From: Comamonas composti DSM 21721 | GTDB lineage: Bacteria > Pseudomonadota > Gammaproteobacteria > Burkholderiales > Burkholderiaceae_C | DNA length: 64,000 bases | Direction: 5' to 3' | NCBI RefSeq assembly: GCF_000429845.1 | Contig: NZ_KE386972.1 | Coordinates: 78,940 to 142,939 of the forward strand | Part shown: in pieces, positions 9,566-18,244 of the stretch | Numbering within the stretch: the first letter of the stretch is position 1 | Layout of the letters: each line of letters opens with the position of its first letter | Position numbers and translations under genes: made by a program | Notes under the pieces: generated by a model | Database searches by the model: none | Seen by the model: the letters and a program-made list of their open reading frames with translations, nothing else | Told to the model about the DNA's origin: nothing

Positions 9566-10291
9566 GCAAGGCTTTAAAGGTCTGGCCTCTAGCGCCTTGC
9601 CGCCCAGGGCCTGGATCTGACTGCGCAGCGCGGGTGTGGCGCGGGGCAGGCGCAGGGTGTAGCTGGTGATCTCGGGGCGCTCCTGCACTACGCGCGCCGA
9701 GCGCACGCCCTGGCGCGTGAGCTGGGTGAGCTGGCGCGTGGCAGCGTCCTCGCTGGAGAAACGGCCCAGCGAGAGGCCGGGTTCGAGCGTGCCGCCTGCA
9801 CGGTCAAAATCGATGTTGCGCGCGCGCAGTTCGGCGCGCTTGCGCTCCAGAAAATCCGTGTCGGGGAACTTGCCCATGTAGACCATCCAGCGACCTGGCT
9901 GATGCGTGCTCTGCATGTCCCATTGCTTGTCGTTCAGTTGGGCCCCCAGGTCACGTTGCAGGGTGCGGGCCTGCAGCTCGTCAAGTCCCGTGGCCTGCAG
10001 GCAGATGCTGGGCTCAGCAGAGGCCTGGGGAGCGGAGTGCTCTGGCGCGGGCGCAGAAGGCGTTTCGGCAGGCACCGCAGGTGATGGCGCGGCCACTGCT
10101 TGCGGGTCGCTGGGCGGAGGCGGGCTGTCCGCAATGGCCAGACTCAGGGCCTCGGGCCGGATCTGCCTTTGCAGTCTTTCGGGTTCGTTCTGGCTCTGAG
10201 GGGCAAGGCCCAGTCCGGCCAGGTGGCCATGGCTCCAGAAGTAATAGCCGGCATTGGCAAGGACCAGCAGCAGAAAGGTGATTCGCAGCAT
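9563..10291 (-). CDS. SPOR-domain membrane protein
   Basis: A 242-residue protein with an N-terminal membrane anchor (LRITFLLLVLANAGYYFW), a Pro/Ala-rich periplasmic linker (residues ~45-95) and a C-terminal SPOR-like domain (~residues 96-190). That domain begins CLQATGL and contains GRWMVYMGKF and a second half, GLSLGRFSSEDAATRQLTQL. SPOR domains bind denuded glycan at division sites. It follows birA on the same strand, 27 bp away; a compact palindrome at 10302-10319 overlaps the birA stop. The precise role is unknown. Confidence 0.8.
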   Translation of the reverse strand: MLRITFLLLVLANAGYYFWSHGHLAGLGLAPQSQNEPERLQRQIRPEALSLAIADSPPPPSDPQAVAAPSPAVPAETPSAPAPEHSAPQASAEPSICLQATGLDELQARTLQRDLGAQLNDKQWDMQSTHQPGRWMVYMGKFPDTDFLERKRAELRARNIDFDRAGGTLEPGLSLGRFSSEDAATRQLTQLTRQGVRSARVVQERPEITSYTLRLPRATPALRSQIQALGGKALEARPLKPC

Positions 10292-10301
10292 GCCCTATCT
10301 T

Positions 10302-10319
10302 AGAGCGTGTCCACGCTCT
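10302..10319. repeat. Collapsed inverted-repeat end AGAGCGTG-TC-CACGCTCT
   Basis: An 18-base perfect palindrome made of the outer 8 bases of the 19-bp terminal repeat family, reaching into the birA stop codon. It may be an excision scar or a small terminator. Confidence 0.5.
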
Positions 10320-11143
10320 TATTGCGCGCTGGGGCGTACGCTGATCTCGGAGCTGGTCACTGCCTCGACTCCCGTGGCCGTGCGTACCAGCAAGGCCCCG
10401 TCGGTCCCCAGGCCCTGGGCCTGGCCGTGGCGGCCGTCGCTCAGGGTCACGGCCCGGTCGCGCAGTATGTCGCGCTGGGCGAAGCGTTCGAGCAGCGGTG
10501 CAAAACCCTGGCGTGCAAAGCTCTGTATGTCGGCCACCAGCGGGGGCAGCACGCAGGCCAGGGCCGTGGGCGCATCCAGGCGTTCGTCCATATCGAGCAG
10601 GCTGGCTGGCGGGGTGCGCATGCCTTCACCGGGGCGCGACCGGATGTTCAGGCCTATGCCTATGACCACATAGCGGCCTGAGCCCGTATCGTGGCTGCCG
10701 CCCACAAAGCTGGCGGTCTCTATGAGAATGCCGCCGAGCTTGCGGTCGCCGTCTATCCAGAGGTCGTTGGGCCACTTGAGCCCTATGCGCGGGCGGCCAC
10801 TGCCGGGTTCGGGCAAGCGGGGCTGCAGGCTCTGGGCCACGCTCAGGCCCACGGCCAGGGACAGGCCGGACCAGTCGCCGGGCGTGAGGGGCAGGCCCAG
10901 GGAAAAGGTCAGCGAATCGCCGGCGCCACTGGTCCACTGCCGGCCCAGGCGGCCACGGCCTGCGGTCTGCAGCTCGGTCACGAGCAGCACCGGGTCGCAG
11001 AGGCCCTGGCGTGCACGGCGCATGAGCTCGGTGTTGGTCGAGTCCAGGCTGGGCAGGATTTCCACGGAGAAGCCCGGCAGCAAGGGCTCCACGGCCTGCC
11101 ACAGGGACTCGGCGGGCCAGTGGATGCTGGTGTCGACCCTCAT
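10319..11143 (-). CDS. birA: Biotin--[acetyl-CoA-carboxylase] ligase
   Basis: A 274-residue ligase that makes biotinyl-AMP and transfers biotin to the carboxyl carrier protein of acetyl-CoA carboxylase. The signature TAGRGRLGRQW (residues ~72-82) and the KWPNDLW segment (~residue 135) are clear, as is the short C-terminal domain. No N-terminal winged helix is present, so this is the class I enzyme without the bio-operon repressor function. The start at 11143 overlaps the SET gene stop in ATGA, so the two are probably translationally coupled. The SPOR gene follows. Confidence 0.95.
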   Translation of the reverse strand: MRVDTSIHWPAESLWQAVEPLLPGFSVEILPSLDSTNTELMRRARQGLCDPVLLVTELQTAGRGRLGRQWTSGAGDSLTFSLGLPLTPGDWSGLSLAVGLSVAQSLQPRLPEPGSGRPRIGLKWPNDLWIDGDRKLGGILIETASFVGGSHDTGSGRYVVIGIGLNIRSRPGEGMRTPPASLLDMDERLDAPTALACVLPPLVADIQSFARQGFAPLLERFAQRDILRDRAVTLSDGRHGQAQGLGTDGALLVRTATGVEAVTSSEISVRPSAQ

Positions 11144-11688
11144 GCCCTGGCCTTCCCGCTTTTTTTCTTTTTGCCGGCGCTGTTCTTGTCGTCGCCGGGC
11201 ATGGGCGGGCGCCAGCCGCGCTTGGGCGCGAGCAGGGTGCCACGGCACTCGGGCGCATCGCACCAGCACGGGTAGTCGGCCTTGAGCTTCTTGGTATAGG
11301 GCTCGTCGATGATCAGGCCGTAGTCATAATTGAGTTCTTCACCGGCCGCGATATTGCGCAGCGCCGTGATGAAGATCCGGCCATCAACCTCATCGGCATA
11401 GCAGTTGGGCGCACAGCTGTGGTTGATCCAGCGCGAGGAGTTTCCGCCATGGTTGGCATCTATGACGCGGTCCTCGTCTATATGAAAATAAAACGTGTGG
11501 TTGGGCTGGCTGGGATCATGGGGGTGGCGATCCTGCGCCTCTTGCCAACCTATGATTTCGCCCACGTATTCAATAATGATTTCGCCCTCGGCAATATCCT
11601 GCAGGGCGAAAACGCCCTTGCCGTGGACGCCCGAGCGACGTGTCTGAATTCGGCGGCCGGCAAAAGAGGGCAAAGCGGGTCGGGGCAT
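11140..11688 (-). CDS. SET-domain protein lysine methyltransferase
   Basis: A 182-residue protein, essentially a SET domain plus post-SET. Visible motifs are SGVHGKGVFA (residues ~19-28, SAM binding), RWINHSCAPNC (~86-96), GEELNYDYG (~115-124, catalytic Tyr) and a Cys-rich post-SET PCWCDAPECRG (~140-150). The tail is very Lys-rich (KNSAGKKKKSGKARA). SET enzymes transfer methyl groups from S-adenosylmethionine to protein lysines. It is divergent from topB, whose product has a histone-H1-like Lys/Ala tail, a candidate substrate by inference only. It overlaps birA by four bases. Confidence 0.9.
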   Translation of the reverse strand: MPRPALPSFAGRRIQTRRSGVHGKGVFALQDIAEGEIIIEYVGEIIGWQEAQDRHPHDPSQPNHTFYFHIDEDRVIDANHGGNSSRWINHSCAPNCYADEVDGRIFITALRNIAAGEELNYDYGLIIDEPYTKKLKADYPCWCDAPECRGTLLAPKRGWRPPMPGDDKNSAGKKKKSGKARA

Positions 11689-11709
11689 GTTTTCTCTGTG
11701 TTAACTTGA

Positions 11710-11742
11710 ACATGCACACATGCGCGTGCGCGTGCATGCGTG
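11710..11742. promoter_or_regulatory. 33-bp alternating purine-pyrimidine tract (Z-DNA prone)
   Basis: Every base from 11710 to 11742 alternates purine and pyrimidine, mostly CA/TG and CG steps, with a central run of CGCGTGCGCGTG. Such tracts flip to the left-handed Z form under negative supercoiling. It sits in the divergent promoter region between the SET gene and topB. Confidence 0.6.
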
Positions 11743-11808
11743 AATATTGGATTGTAGGAGCCTGGGGCGCAAAGCGTGGTCCCAGGCCCAGAATGACGAG
11801 CACACACA

Positions 11809-14736
11809 ATGACAAAGACTTTGGTGATTGCTGAAAAACCATCGGTCGCACAAGACATCGTCCGTGCACTGACGCCGGTTTCCGGCAAGTTCGACAAGCA
11901 CGATGAATATTTCGAGAACGAGCAATATGTGGTGACCAGCGCCGTGGGTCACCTGGTGGAAATCCAGGCGCCGGAAGAGTTCGACGTCAAGCGCGGCAAA
12001 TGGAGTTTTGCCAATCTGCCGGTGATTCCACCGCGTTTTGACCTCAAGCCCGTGGACAAGACCAAGAGCCGGCTGAACGCCGTGGTCAAGCAGGCCAAGC
12101 GCAAGGACGTGACCCAGCTCATCAATGCCTGCGACGCGGGCCGCGAAGGCGAGCTGATCTTCCGCCTGATCGAGCAGTACGCCGGCGGCGCCAAGGGGAC
12201 CTTAAGCAAGCCCATCTCGCGCCTGTGGCTGCAGTCCATGACGCCGCAGGCGATTCGCGACGGCTTCGGCAATCTGCGCAGCGATGCGCAAATGCAGGGC
12301 CTGGCGAATGCTGCGCGCAGCCGCTCCGAGGCCGACTGGCTGGTGGGCATCAACGGCACGCGCGCCATGACGGCCTTCAACTCGCGCGACGGCGGCTTTT
12401 TCCTGACCACCGTGGGCCGCGTGCAGACGCCGACCCTGTCCCTGGTCGTGGAGCGCGAGGAGAAGATCCGCAAGTTCGTGAGCCGCGATTACTGGGAGGT
12501 GCATGGCGCCTTTGATGCCCAGGCCGGCCAGTACCTGGGCAAGTGGTTCAACCCGCAGTGGAAGAAGAGCGAGGACGCCGAGGCCAAGGCCGACCGCCTC
12601 TGGAACAAGGCCGAGGCCGAGGCCATTGCTGCGGCCGTGCGCGGCAAGCCCGCGACAGTGACCGAGGAGAGCAAGCCCACGACCCAGACCTCGCCTGCGC
12701 TGTTCGATCTGACCAGCCTGCAGCGCGAGGCCAACGGCAAGTTCGGCTTCTCGGCCAAGACCACGCTGGCCCTTGCGCAAAGCCTGTACGAGCGCCACAA
12801 GGCGTTGACCTATCCGCGTACCGACTCGCGCGCCCTGCCCGAGGACTATCTGCCCGTGGCGCGCGAGACCTTTGCCATGCTGGCCACCAGCCCCATGCGC
12901 CACCTCTCGCCCTTTGCCCAGCAGGCACTGGACGAGGGCTATGTGCGGGCCACGAAGAAGGTCTTCGACAACAGCAAGGTCAGCGATCACTTTGCGATCA
13001 TCCCGACCACGCAGGCGCCCGCCGGCCTGTCCGAGGCCGAGCAAAAGCTCTATGACCTGGTCGTGCGCCGCTTCATGGCCGTGTTCTTCCCGAATGCCGA
13101 ATACCAGGTGACCACCCGCATCAGCAAGGTGGAGCAACACAGCTTCAAGACCGAGGGCAAGGTGCTGGTCAAGCCCGGCTGGCTTGCCATCTACGGCAAG
13201 GAGGCGGCGAACGAGGTCGAGGACGGCAAGGCCGGAGAAAAAGGCCAGCCCCTGGTGGCCGTGCGCCCCGGGGAGCAGCCGCTCATGCGCGATGCCGAGG
13301 TCAAGGGCCTCAAGACCAAGCCACCCGCACGCTACTCCGAAGCCACGCTGCTGGGCGCCATGGAAAGCGCGGGCAAGCAGATCGACGATGACGAACTGCG
13401 CTCTGCCATGCAGGAAAAAGGCCTGGGCACGCCAGCCACGCGCGCAGCCATCATCGAAGGCCTGCTGACCGAGAAATACATGCTGCGCGAAGGCCGCGAG
13501 CTGATTCCCACGGCCAAGGCCTTTCAGCTCATGACGCTGCTGCGCGGCCTGGGCGTGCACGAGCTCTCGCGTGCCGAGCTCACGGGCGAATGGGAATACA
13601 AGCTCGCACAGATGGAAAAGGGCCAGCTCTCGCGCGAGGCCTTCATGCAGCAGATCCAGGCCATGACCGAGAAGCTGGTCAAGAAGGCCAAGGAGTACGA
13701 CCGCGACAGTATTCCCGGCGACTACGCCGTGCTGCAGACGCCGTGTCCCAATTGCGGTGGCGTGGTCAAGGAAAACTACCGCCGCTACAGCTGCACGGGC
13801 GCCCGCGAGCAGGATGCGGGTTGCGGCTTCTCGTTCACCAAGTCGCCTGCAGGCCGCACTTTCGAGCCTGCCGAGGCCGAGACCTTGCTGCGCGAGCGCC
13901 GTCTCGGGCCGCTGGAGGGCTTTCGCTCCAAGGCCGGCTGGCCGTTCACGGCCGAGGTTGCCATCGTGCGCGACGAGGAAAACAGCAACTACAAGCTGGA
14001 GTTCGATTTCGGCGACGATGCGGCATCCGATGAGTCCGGCGAACTCGTGGACTTTGCGAGCCAGCAGCCCCTGGGGCCCTGCCCCAAGTGCGGCTCGCCG
14101 GTGTTCGAGCATGGCGCCAACTACGTCTGCGCCAAGGCCGTGCCCACGCTGGCCCAGGCCACGCCCAGCTGCGACTTCAAGAGCGGCCAGATCATCCTGC
14201 AGCAGCCCATAGAGCGCGAGCAGATGAGCAAGCTTTTGCAGACCGGCAAGACCGACTTGCTGGAGAAGTTCGTCTCCAATCGCACGCGCCGCAACTTCAA
14301 GGCCTTTCTGGTCTGGGACGGTGCGGCCGGCAAGGTCAACTTTGAGTTCGAGCAGCGCGACAGCAAATATCCACCGCGCAAAACGGCTGCCGCCAAGACG
14401 ACTGCTACCAAAAAAGCAGCTGCCAGCGCAGGCAGGACAAGCGCTGCAGCCAAAAAGACTGCAGTAAAAACCGCCAAGGCGCCGGCTGCCAAGAAGCCGC
14501 GCACCGTGAGCGCCACCCTGAAGCCCAGCGCCGAGCTTGCAGCCGTGATCGGCGACGCGCCGACCTCGCGCCCCGAAGTCATCAAAAAGCTTTGGGAATA
14601 CATCAAGGCCAACGGCCTGCAGGATGCGACCAACAAGCGCGCCATCAATGCCGATGCCAAGCTGCGCGCCGTGTTCGGCAAGGAGCAGGTCAGCATGTTC
14701 GAGCTCGCGGGCATCGTCGGCAAACACGTGACCTGA
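11809..14736 (+). CDS. topB: DNA topoisomerase III with H1-like tail and C-terminal SWIB domain
   Basis: A 975-residue type IA topoisomerase. The Toprim domain starts at TLVIAEKPSVAQDI, with the acidic triad region ACDAGREGELIF near residue 108. The active-site Tyr is in ALTYPRTDSRAL (Tyr ~335). Two Cys clusters follow: CPNCGG...C near residue 645 and CPKCGSP...C near residue 762. Residues ~855-904 are a Lys/Ala/Thr-rich tail like histone H1, and residues ~904-975 match SWIB/MDM2 (LKPSAELAAVIG, SRPEVIKKLWEYIK, LQDATNKRAI). It is longer than E. coli TopB (about 650 residues). Role: decatenation and relaxation through single-strand passage. Confidence 0.95.
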   Translation: MTKTLVIAEKPSVAQDIVRALTPVSGKFDKHDEYFENEQYVVTSAVGHLVEIQAPEEFDVKRGKWSFANLPVIPPRFDLKPVDKTKSRLNAVVKQAKRKDVTQLINACDAGREGELIFRLIEQYAGGAKGTLSKPISRLWLQSMTPQAIRDGFGNLRSDAQMQGLANAARSRSEADWLVGINGTRAMTAFNSRDGGFFLTTVGRVQTPTLSLVVEREEKIRKFVSRDYWEVHGAFDAQAGQYLGKWFNPQWKKSEDAEAKADRLWNKAEAEAIAAAVRGKPATVTEESKPTTQTSPALFDLTSLQREANGKFGFSAKTTLALAQSLYERHKALTYPRTDSRALPEDYLPVARETFAMLATSPMRHLSPFAQQALDEGYVRATKKVFDNSKVSDHFAIIPTTQAPAGLSEAEQKLYDLVVRRFMAVFFPNAEYQVTTRISKVEQHSFKTEGKVLVKPGWLAIYGKEAANEVEDGKAGEKGQPLVAVRPGEQPLMRDAEVKGLKTKPPARYSEATLLGAMESAGKQIDDDELRSAMQEKGLGTPATRAAIIEGLLTEKYMLREGRELIPTAKAFQLMTLLRGLGVHELSRAELTGEWEYKLAQMEKGQLSREAFMQQIQAMTEKLVKKAKEYDRDSIPGDYAVLQTPCPNCGGVVKENYRRYSCTGAREQDAGCGFSFTKSPAGRTFEPAEAETLLRERRLGPLEGFRSKAGWPFTAEVAIVRDEENSNYKLEFDFGDDAASDESGELVDFASQQPLGPCPKCGSPVFEHGANYVCAKAVPTLAQATPSCDFKSGQIILQQPIEREQMSKLLQTGKTDLLEKFVSNRTRRNFKAFLVWDGAAGKVNFEFEQRDSKYPPRKTAAAKTTATKKAAASAGRTSAAAKKTAVKTAKAPAAKKPRTVSATLKPSAELAAVIGDAPTSRPEVIKKLWEYIKANGLQDATNKRAINADAKLRAVFGKEQVSMFELAGIVGKHVT
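14409..14457 (+). repeat. TAGCGCTTG-type palindrome read in frame within topB
   Basis: The DNA encoding the Lys/Ala tail of topB contains GCAGCTGCCAGCGC, a short centre, then GACAAGCGCTGCAGCCAAAAA. This aligns with the intergenic copies at 42111 and 42781. In frame it encodes KKAAASAGRTSAAAKK. It may be a domesticated repeat, or partly a coincidence of GCN/AAR codons. Confidence 0.5.
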
Positions 14737-15084
14737 TCCGGCGCCTGGTTCTGCAGCGCAGCAGAGCCAGGCCCTTGGCGACTGTGATTGCGGAGCGCAC
14801 GGCCTCGCATCCCATTTGCAAAGACACTCGCGCGGCCCTGCGCGGCACCATTGCGAAAGCGAACAAGTCCATCCTGCAAGCTCCGGGAGGCTTGCTGGTG
14901 CGCGGCTTCTGGGAGCACCCGGGCCCCGTGGCTGACGGCTGGCGAGCGCACGCCTGTACGGCAGCCTTAATCCGAACACCCCAAGGCGCATGACTTCCTA
15001 GAATTTCCTTACACCGACACGACATTGCGCAATGCCGTGCCGGCGTGCCCAACCACACATTAATAAAACGAGGATGGAGACAAA
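14737..15084. other. Intergenic region between topB and a binding-protein gene
   Basis: No gene is supported in these 348 bases. Positions 14806-14850 retain a remnant of the right half of the 269-bp element (GCATCCCAT, GCAAAGACACT, GCGCGGC). The last 90 bases are less GC-rich and probably hold the promoter of the gene at 15085. Confidence 0.5.
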
Positions 15085-16329
15085 ATGAGGAAGATGTTTG
15101 CTGCGCCCCTGGGCGCCATCGCGCTGGCCTGTGCTGCCGCCGTCTCGGCCCAGCCGGCAACCACGGTCAAGATCGCATCGCTGGATGCCATGTCCGGCCC
15201 CATGGCCGGACTGGGGCTGAATGTGCTCAAGAGCTTTCAGTACAGCGCCAAGCTGGCCAACGAGCAGGCCTGGGCGGGCCCGGTGAAGTTCGAGATCGTG
15301 GCCTTCGACAACCGGCTCTCGGCCCAGGAGGCGCTGAGCCAGCTCAACTCCATCATCGGCCAGAACATACGCTATGTGGTCCAGGGCGCGAGTTCGTCGG
15401 CCGTGGGCCTGGCGCTGCAGGAGGCCATAGAAAAGCACAACAGCCGCAATCCGGGCAAGGAAATCGTCTACCTGAACTATGCGGCCCAGGCCCCGCAGAT
15501 GACCGAGTCCAAGTGCAGCTACTGGCACTTTCGCACCGATGCGCACTCGGACATGAAGATCGCGGCCATGACCACCTACCTGGCCCAGCAAAAGGATGTG
15601 CGCCAGGTGTATCTGCTCAACCCCAACTACGCGTATGGGCAGGAGGTGTCGCGCGCGGCGCGCGACATGCTGGCGCGCAAGCGCCCGGACCTGAAGATCG
15701 TGGGCGACGACTTCCACCCGCTGGGCCAGGTCAAGGACTATGCGCCCTATATCGCCAAGATCAAGCAGTCGGGCGCGGATGCGGTGATCACGGCCGACTT
15801 CGGCGCAGACCTGGCGCTCATCGTGCGGGCGGCGCGCGATGCAGGCCTGCAAGCCCATTTCTATACCCTCAACGGCAACAATTTCGGCGTGCCCAGTGCC
15901 ATGGGCGCTGCGGGAGAGGGACGCGTCAAGCTGGTCTCGGCCTTCAGCCCGAATGCCCCCGAGCTCGCAGCGCAGCCCTTGCTGCCCGGCTTCAAGAGCC
16001 AGTTCAACGAGGACTTCATCAACGGGCTGGGGCACAACGCCCTGCTGATGCTGGCCAAGGCCATGCGCGAAGCCCAGTCCGTGGAGCCCGGGGCGGTCGC
16101 CGCAAAAATGGCGGGCCTGCGCTTTGACGGCATCAACGGCCCGGTGGAGATGCGCAAGTCCGACCACCAGGCCCAGCAGCCGCTGTACATCCTCAGCTGG
16201 GAGAAGGTCGATGGCAAGAGCGTGGTCCATGACCAGGAAGGCACGGGCCTGGGCTGGAAGCCCATGGCCGAAATCAGCGCCAAGGAGGCCAGCCTGCCCA
16301 GCAATTGCCGCATGAAGATGCCGGGCTGA
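15085..16329 (+). CDS. Branched-chain amino-acid-type ABC substrate-binding protein (orphan)
   Basis: A 414-residue periplasmic protein with a cleavable signal peptide (MRKMFAAPLGAIALACAAAVSAQ). The fold is the type I periplasmic-binding family of LivJ/LivK: TVKIASLDAMSGPMAGLG at the N-terminus, YVVQGASSSAVGLALQEAI, and VYLLNPNYAYGQEVSRAARD in the middle. GGAGAC lies ahead of the ATG. No permease or ATPase gene is adjacent, so it must share a transporter encoded elsewhere or act as a sensor. aidB follows 208 bp downstream. The ligand is unknown. Confidence 0.88.
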   Translation: MRKMFAAPLGAIALACAAAVSAQPATTVKIASLDAMSGPMAGLGLNVLKSFQYSAKLANEQAWAGPVKFEIVAFDNRLSAQEALSQLNSIIGQNIRYVVQGASSSAVGLALQEAIEKHNSRNPGKEIVYLNYAAQAPQMTESKCSYWHFRTDAHSDMKIAAMTTYLAQQKDVRQVYLLNPNYAYGQEVSRAARDMLARKRPDLKIVGDDFHPLGQVKDYAPYIAKIKQSGADAVITADFGADLALIVRAARDAGLQAHFYTLNGNNFGVPSAMGAAGEGRVKLVSAFSPNAPELAAQPLLPGFKSQFNEDFINGLGHNALLMLAKAMREAQSVEPGAVAAKMAGLRFDGINGPVEMRKSDHQAQQPLYILSWEKVDGKSVVHDQEGTGLGWKPMAEISAKEASLPSNCRMKMPG

Positions 16330-16537
16330 GCCTGATCCAGGCTGATCAGAGCATGTCGGTGCCGCCTCAAGGTGCGGGCCCGCATGACCGTGACCGGGCA
16401 TCAGGCCCGGTCTCCAACCATCCCCTGGCGGGCCTGCCAGCGACAGCGCCGAGCCTGGCCATGGGGATTTCCAAAAACCGCGCATTCTTTCTGCAGGGCA
16501 TCTTGCCCCCGAGGTGCGCTTGCGAAAAACATGGGCT

Positions 16538-18175
16538 ATGACAGGTATCCATCCTCACAACCAGGTTCCCGAACTCAAGGACTACAACCTCTATACCAGC
16601 GATCCGGTGCTGGGCCGTGCGGTGGCGCGAGGCGCAGCCCAGTGGCGCGGGCAGGAGCTGGTCCGGCAGGGCGCGGAATACGGTGCCGAGGCCACACTGC
16701 GCGCCGCCGAGGACGCGAACCGCTACCTCCCCGAGCTGCACACCCATTCGCCAGGAGGCGAGCGCATTGACCAGGTGCGCTTTCACCCGGCATGGCATCA
16801 GATGATGGCGATTGCACGACGCAATGGCATTGCCAACCTGCCTTTCACCGATGACAGGTCCTCGGCCTGGGCGGCCTATGGTGCCTCGCTGTACATGCAC
16901 TGCCAGATCGAGTCGGGCTCGACCTGCCCCACGACCATGACCAAGGCCAGCATTCCGCTGCTCAGGCGCAGCCCCGCGCTGTATGCCCAGCTCGGCCCGC
17001 TGCTGTCCAGCTTTGAGCACGATGCACGCGATCTGCCCATGGAAGGCAAGACCTCCATCTCCGTGGGCATGGGCATGACCGAGCGCCAGGGCGGCAGCGA
17101 CGTGCGTACCAACACCACCTCCGCCGTACACCATGGCAGCGGCCCCTGGGGAGAGGAATACCTGATCACCGGCCACAAGTGGTTTTTCTCGGCGCCCATG
17201 TGCGACGGGCACCTGGTGCTGGCCAAGACCCAGGAGCGCGGGCCGAGCTGCTTTTTCGTGCCGCGCTGGCGGCCCGACGGCAGCAAGAACGCCATCCACA
17301 TACAGCGGCTCAAGGACAAGGTCGGCAACCGCTCCAACAGCAGCAGCGAGGTCGAGTTCCAGCAGGCCTGGGGCGTGCTCATGGGCGAGGAGGGTCGGGG
17401 CATCTCCACCATCATCGAGATGGCGACCCATACGCGGCTCGATTGCGCACTGTCCAGTGCAGGCTTCATGCGCCAGGCTTTCGTGCAGGCGCTGCACTAC
17501 AGCCGCAACCGTCACGTGTTCGGCCTGGCGCTGGCCGAGCAGCCGGTGATGACCTCGCTGCTGGCCGACATGGCCCTGGAGTCCCAGGCCGCGACCTGGC
17601 TGGCCATGGACCTGGCGGCGCGCTTCGGCTCCGACGACGCCCTGGATCAGGCCTGGAGGCGCATCGTCACGCCCGCCGCCAAGTTCTGGAACTGCAAGCG
17701 CGCCGTGGGGCTGACCGCCGAGGCCATGGAAGTCTTTGGCGGCAATGGCTATGTGGAGACCGGCCCCATGGGGCGGCTGTTCCGCGAAGCGCCGGTGAAC
17801 TCCATCTGGGAAGGCTCGGGCAACGTGATGTGCCTGGACGTGCTGCGGGCGATTGCGCGCAGCCCCGACGACGCCCACCTGCTGCTCGACCACCTGCAGG
17901 ACAGCGCCTCCCAGGAGCCCTTGCTGGCCGCCCAGGTGCATGGGCTGCGCATGACCATCATGGAGCCGCCACAGGCGCTGGAGCGCCAGGCGCGCAGATT
18001 CACCCAGCGCCTGGCGCTGACGGTGCAGGCCTGCCTCATGCTCAGGCATGCCGACGATGCAGCGGCCTCGGCCTTCATCGCCAGCCGCTTCGATGCGGAC
18101 TGGGGCACGGTGACGGGCGCGGCCTGCGGCACGGATGCGCCCCAGGCGCTGCTGGATGCTGCATGGCAGGCATGA
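16538..18175 (+). CDS. aidB: AidB-type acyl-CoA dehydrogenase-like flavoprotein
   Basis: A 545-residue protein that matches E. coli AidB along its length. Shared segments include VRFHPAWHQMM (near residue 80), GMGMTERQGGSDV, GHKWFFSAPMCDGHLVLA, RLKDKVGNRSNSS and the C-terminal VNSIWEGSGNVMCLDVLR. AidB is an FAD- and DNA-binding member of the acyl-CoA dehydrogenase family induced by alkylation damage in E. coli. I prefer the ATG at 16538 (the frame is open from 16514), because it gives an AidB-like N-terminus. No ada or alkA gene is adjacent, so regulation here is unknown. Confidence 0.9.
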   Translation: MTGIHPHNQVPELKDYNLYTSDPVLGRAVARGAAQWRGQELVRQGAEYGAEATLRAAEDANRYLPELHTHSPGGERIDQVRFHPAWHQMMAIARRNGIANLPFTDDRSSAWAAYGASLYMHCQIESGSTCPTTMTKASIPLLRRSPALYAQLGPLLSSFEHDARDLPMEGKTSISVGMGMTERQGGSDVRTNTTSAVHHGSGPWGEEYLITGHKWFFSAPMCDGHLVLAKTQERGPSCFFVPRWRPDGSKNAIHIQRLKDKVGNRSNSSSEVEFQQAWGVLMGEEGRGISTIIEMATHTRLDCALSSAGFMRQAFVQALHYSRNRHVFGLALAEQPVMTSLLADMALESQAATWLAMDLAARFGSDDALDQAWRRIVTPAAKFWNCKRAVGLTAEAMEVFGGNGYVETGPMGRLFREAPVNSIWEGSGNVMCLDVLRAIARSPDDAHLLLDHLQDSASQEPLLAAQVHGLRMTIMEPPQALERQARRFTQRLALTVQACLMLRHADDAAASAFIASRFDADWGTVTGAACGTDAPQALLDAAWQA

Positions 18176-18244
18176 GGCGGGCCCATGCCCGACCCGCCAA
18201 AGGGTCGGCGCAATGAAGTCATGCAGATAGGCTAACCTCGGGGC

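Noticed and set aside
12202..14991. A 929-codon minus-strand open frame opposite topB
   Set aside because: It is the low-complexity reverse image of a GC-rich gene; topB has all motifs.
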